Assembly: GCA_938020565.1 (NCBI GenBank)
Contig: CALIHP010000034.1
Coordinates: forward strand, 43,262 to 107,261
Origin: an uncultured Anaerolineaceae bacterium
GTDB taxonomy: Bacteria > Chloroflexota > Anaerolineae > Anaerolineales > Anaerolineaceae
Length of the DNA stretch: 64,000 nucleotides
Direction of reading: 5' to 3'
Part shown: piece by piece, positions 62,541 to 64,000 of the stretch
How positions within the stretch are numbered: the stretch's first letter is position 1
Layout of the letters: the number at the start of each line of letters is the position of its first letter
Notes under the pieces: model-generated
What the model saw: the letters and a program-made list of their open reading frames with translations, nothing else
Databases searched by the model: none
What the model was told of the DNA's origin: nothing
Program-made: the position numbers and the translations under genes

Positions 62541-63080
62541 TTATCCTTCGCCAGTAAGTCTGGCGGCGGCTTTTATTTCATCGATATGACCCGAAAGACT
62601 TCCTAAAACCCCGTGCACAAAGCGTTTAGAGCTCAGCGACCCAAAGTATTTCGCTAATTCGATCGATTCATTAATAACGACTTTCAGTGGGTTCAGCTCC
62701 GCAATCGCAAATTCCCAGACCGCCATTCGGATAATATTCCGATCGATGACGGCGATCTGGTCGATCGGCCATTCCGGCGCATACTTAACCGTAAATGAAT
62801 CGATCATCGCTGTATTCGGTACGGTTCCGGCGACGATTTGAATCACGAATTTTGCCAGATCAGGATCCAAATCAACGGTTTCCATTCGTTCGCGGATAAT
62901 CGCGCCCAGCGGATGGTCCGTGAGATCTCTTTCGTATAGGATTTGAAGCGCAACGCCTCGCGCCTGCGTTCGATCGTCAAGCGGTGCGTTCTCAATTTCA
63001 ACCGATTCATACTTATCCCCGTCTTCAAAATCGGCGGGGATCTCTTTTGTCAGGCTGTCGTCGATAAATCGAAGTTTCAT
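62541..63080 (-). CDS. nusB: Transcription antitermination factor NusB
   Basis: 179 residues. The family core begins RTQARGVALQILYERDLT after an acidic N-terminal extension of about 35 residues; AVIDRNIIRMAVWEFA and PLKVVINESIELAKYFG are diagnostic, as is SKRFVHGVLG. NusB with NusE binds boxA of rRNA leaders. It follows the Asp23 gene by eight bases, an order common in Gram-positive bacteria. Confidence 0.95.
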   Translation of the reverse strand: MKLRFIDDSLTKEIPADFEDGDKYESVEIENAPLDDRTQARGVALQILYERDLTDHPLGAIIRERMETVDLDPDLAKFVIQIVAGTVPNTAMIDSFTVKYAPEWPIDQIAVIDRNIIRMAVWEFAIAELNPLKVVINESIELAKYFGSLSSKRFVHGVLGSLSGHIDEIKAAARLTGEG

Positions 63081-63088
63081 ACGGCAAA

Positions 63089-63415
63089 TCAGGCTTCAGG
63101 CGGCGTAATATCAAAATTGTCGATATGGACGTTGATCGCGCCGGCTTCCATCCCGACCGTTTCGACGATTGAGCGCGAAATATTCTTCTGAATTTCCGCC
63201 CCGACGCTGTTGGTATTTTCCTTTGCTTTCAGGATGACGAAAACGTCCGCGTTTACCGTTTTCCCGTCGATTTTCAGCTTGACGCCCGGGTGCGAAGAAT
63301 GCGGCGAAATACGCGAAACGCCTTTCGTTTCGACAGCCGTCTGGATCATAATCGTTTCGATAACTTCTGCCGCGATCGTCGTTATCCCGGAAGCGCGGTC
63401 TTTTTCTTCTGCCAT
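63089..63415 (-). CDS. Asp23/Gls24 family envelope stress protein
   Basis: 108 residues. Family marks: GITTIAAEVIETIMIQTAVETKGV, VNADVFVILKAKENTNSVGAEIQKNI and VETVGMEAGAINVHI. Asp23-like proteins are cytoplasmic but lie at the membrane in Gram-positive bacteria. It precedes nusB in one transcript. Confidence 0.92.
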   Translation of the reverse strand: MAEEKDRASGITTIAAEVIETIMIQTAVETKGVSRISPHSSHPGVKLKIDGKTVNADVFVILKAKENTNSVGAEIQKNISRSIVETVGMEAGAINVHIDNFDITPPEA

Positions 63416-63558
63416 TTTTCAATCAACCTTTCTGCTAAAAAGATTCTGATTCAATCTCTTAAACCTTTCAGGGGTCGCTGCCAGTGTCGTCGAACCGCCC
63501 GTAAAACGTACCTTTAGTATAAACGATAAAGTCCGAAAAAACTTATCCGGAGGATTTT

Positions 63559-63735
63559 ATGTACGCGCGTCATATTTCCCCCATCTCCAGGCGAAAGCCG
63601 GAGATAAGAAAGGAAGGAGAAGGAAACGGCAATGCGCAGGCAAAGATGGTCCTCGCATTCAGAGACAGAAGTTTGCCAGTCTGGCCTGTGAGGCGTGAAT
63701 ATGCTAAAAACGATTCCGGCCACAATGTACCTTGA
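63559..63735 (+). CDS. Possible small basic protein, 58 residues
   Basis: ATG 63559 follows GGAGG at good distance. The product is rich in Arg/Lys (RRKPEIRKEGEG, PVWPVRREYAKND) and has no homology I recognise. Its stop overlaps the -35 box of the recombinase promoter. It may be real because of the strong binding site, but composition alone does not prove it. Confidence 0.3.
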   Translation: MYARHISPISRRKPEIRKEGEGNGNAQAKMVLAFRDRSLPVWPVRREYAKNDSGHNVP

Positions 63736-63760
63736 CAGGAAAACCGGTTTTGGTTATTAT
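63732..63760 (+). promoter_or_regulatory. Promoter of the recombinase gene
   Basis: TTGACA at 63732-63737 and TATTAT at 63755-63760, spacer 17; leader about 53 bases. Confidence 0.65.
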
Positions 63761-63819
63761 GAGTTCGATAAGTATTATTATCGTACGCATAAGACCCAGT
63801 AAGACAGGAGCCTTTAATC

Positions 63820-64000
63820 ATGCCGGAACCTGTAACGCTTTCAGACGCAGCGAATCGGTTCGTTCGTCAGATCGAAAATTCGCGCAGCCAGAATACAGCG
63901 AAAACCTATCAAAACGGGATGAAAGCTTTTTTGGAGATGTACAAGGAAAATGAAAACCTCGACGATTCGGATCTCGAACGGGTCCTGGTCGAAGTCCTTG
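63820..64000 (+). CDS. Tyrosine recombinase (XerC/D or integrase type), N-terminal fragment
   Basis: The gene starts at ATG 63820 with AGGAG nine bases upstream and runs off the right edge after 60 codons. The visible part, LSDAANRFVRQIENSRSQNT, AKTYQNGMKAFLEMY, is the SAM-like core-binding domain that precedes the catalytic domain of tyrosine recombinases. Catalytic residues are outside the window, so Xer or phage-type integrase cannot be separated. Confidence 0.72.
   Translation, partial: MPEPVTLSDAANRFVRQIENSRSQNTAKTYQNGMKAFLEMYKENENLDDSDLERVLVEVL

Larger units (their letters stand above)
63416..63819. other. Intergenic region before the recombinase gene
   Basis: No convincing long gene. 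It contains upstream sequence of the Asp23 operon, a possible small gene at 63559, and the recombinase promoter. Confidence 0.6.

Overview
The window looks like chromosome of a Gram-positive-type, non-enteric bacterium, most likely an anaerobic member of the Chloroflexota, class Anaerolineae. This is inference from gene content: lipoproteins and a LysM protein with Thr-Pro linkers, a bacterial PolB2-like family-B polymerase, Tat-exported L,D-transpeptidase, Asp23, YebC-RuvC-RuvA, no lipopolysaccharide genes, and moderately high GC. Genes are dense on both strands. Many neighbours overlap by four bases (ATGA), which implies translational coupling. No rRNA, tRNA, CRISPR array or complete insertion sequence was seen.

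Region by region. 1-5770: a lipoprotein fragment, a HIT protein and a polysaccharide deacetylase (minus), then an ABC exporter, CorA and an FAH-family enzyme (plus). 5770-6302 is gene-poor. 6303-12763: DNA repair run yebC-ruvC-rRNA/tRNA methylase-ruvA-uvrA, then a LysM protein. 12874-16098: a minus-strand cassette of a degenerate RecA-like protein, a small helical protein and a family-B DNA polymerase with degraded active-site motifs, transcribed from a consensus promoter that carries a palindrome. This is the most interesting system in the window. 16329-21513: peroxiredoxin with a PerR-like operator, smpB, L,D-transpeptidase, and a division-type run pgeF-yggS-yggT-yggT. 21593-22209: a RelB/RelE-type toxin-antitoxin pair.

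22272-31133: argF, FmdB-type zinc ribbon, glycolipid-type glycosyltransferase, queuosine-precursor transporter, typA, YhiN-type flavoprotein, NarL-type regulator and a beta-lactamase-like serine hydrolase. 31263-37194: YigZ, a second glycosyltransferase, YcgN-dusB-hypothetical operon, and a frameshifted AAA/DUF4143 gene. 37372-45389: serCA, lysA, wecE-wbqC (aminodeoxy sugar), histidine phosphatase and a large membrane protein. 45601-53622: trmI, L25, Bcp peroxiredoxin, a coupled run of aconitase-family hydratase, NADP-isocitrate dehydrogenase and an orphan sugar permease, then a LacI regulator. 53623-59401: a structured-RNA candidate, secG, a PHP-like protein, YbaK, DUF2085 protein and a two-gene ABC importer. 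59473-64000: tmRNA, a prepilin-peptidase-like protein, ATP-dependent PEP carboxykinase, nusB, Asp23, and the start of a tyrosine recombinase.

Functional threads: trans-translation (smpB plus ssrA), recombination and excision repair (ruvA, ruvC, uvrA, possibly the PolB cassette), amino-acid supply (serA, serC, lysA, argF, and hydratase-icd for 2-oxoglutarate), and cell-envelope glycan chemistry. At least three genes have a -10 box so close to the start codon that their mRNAs should be leaderless.
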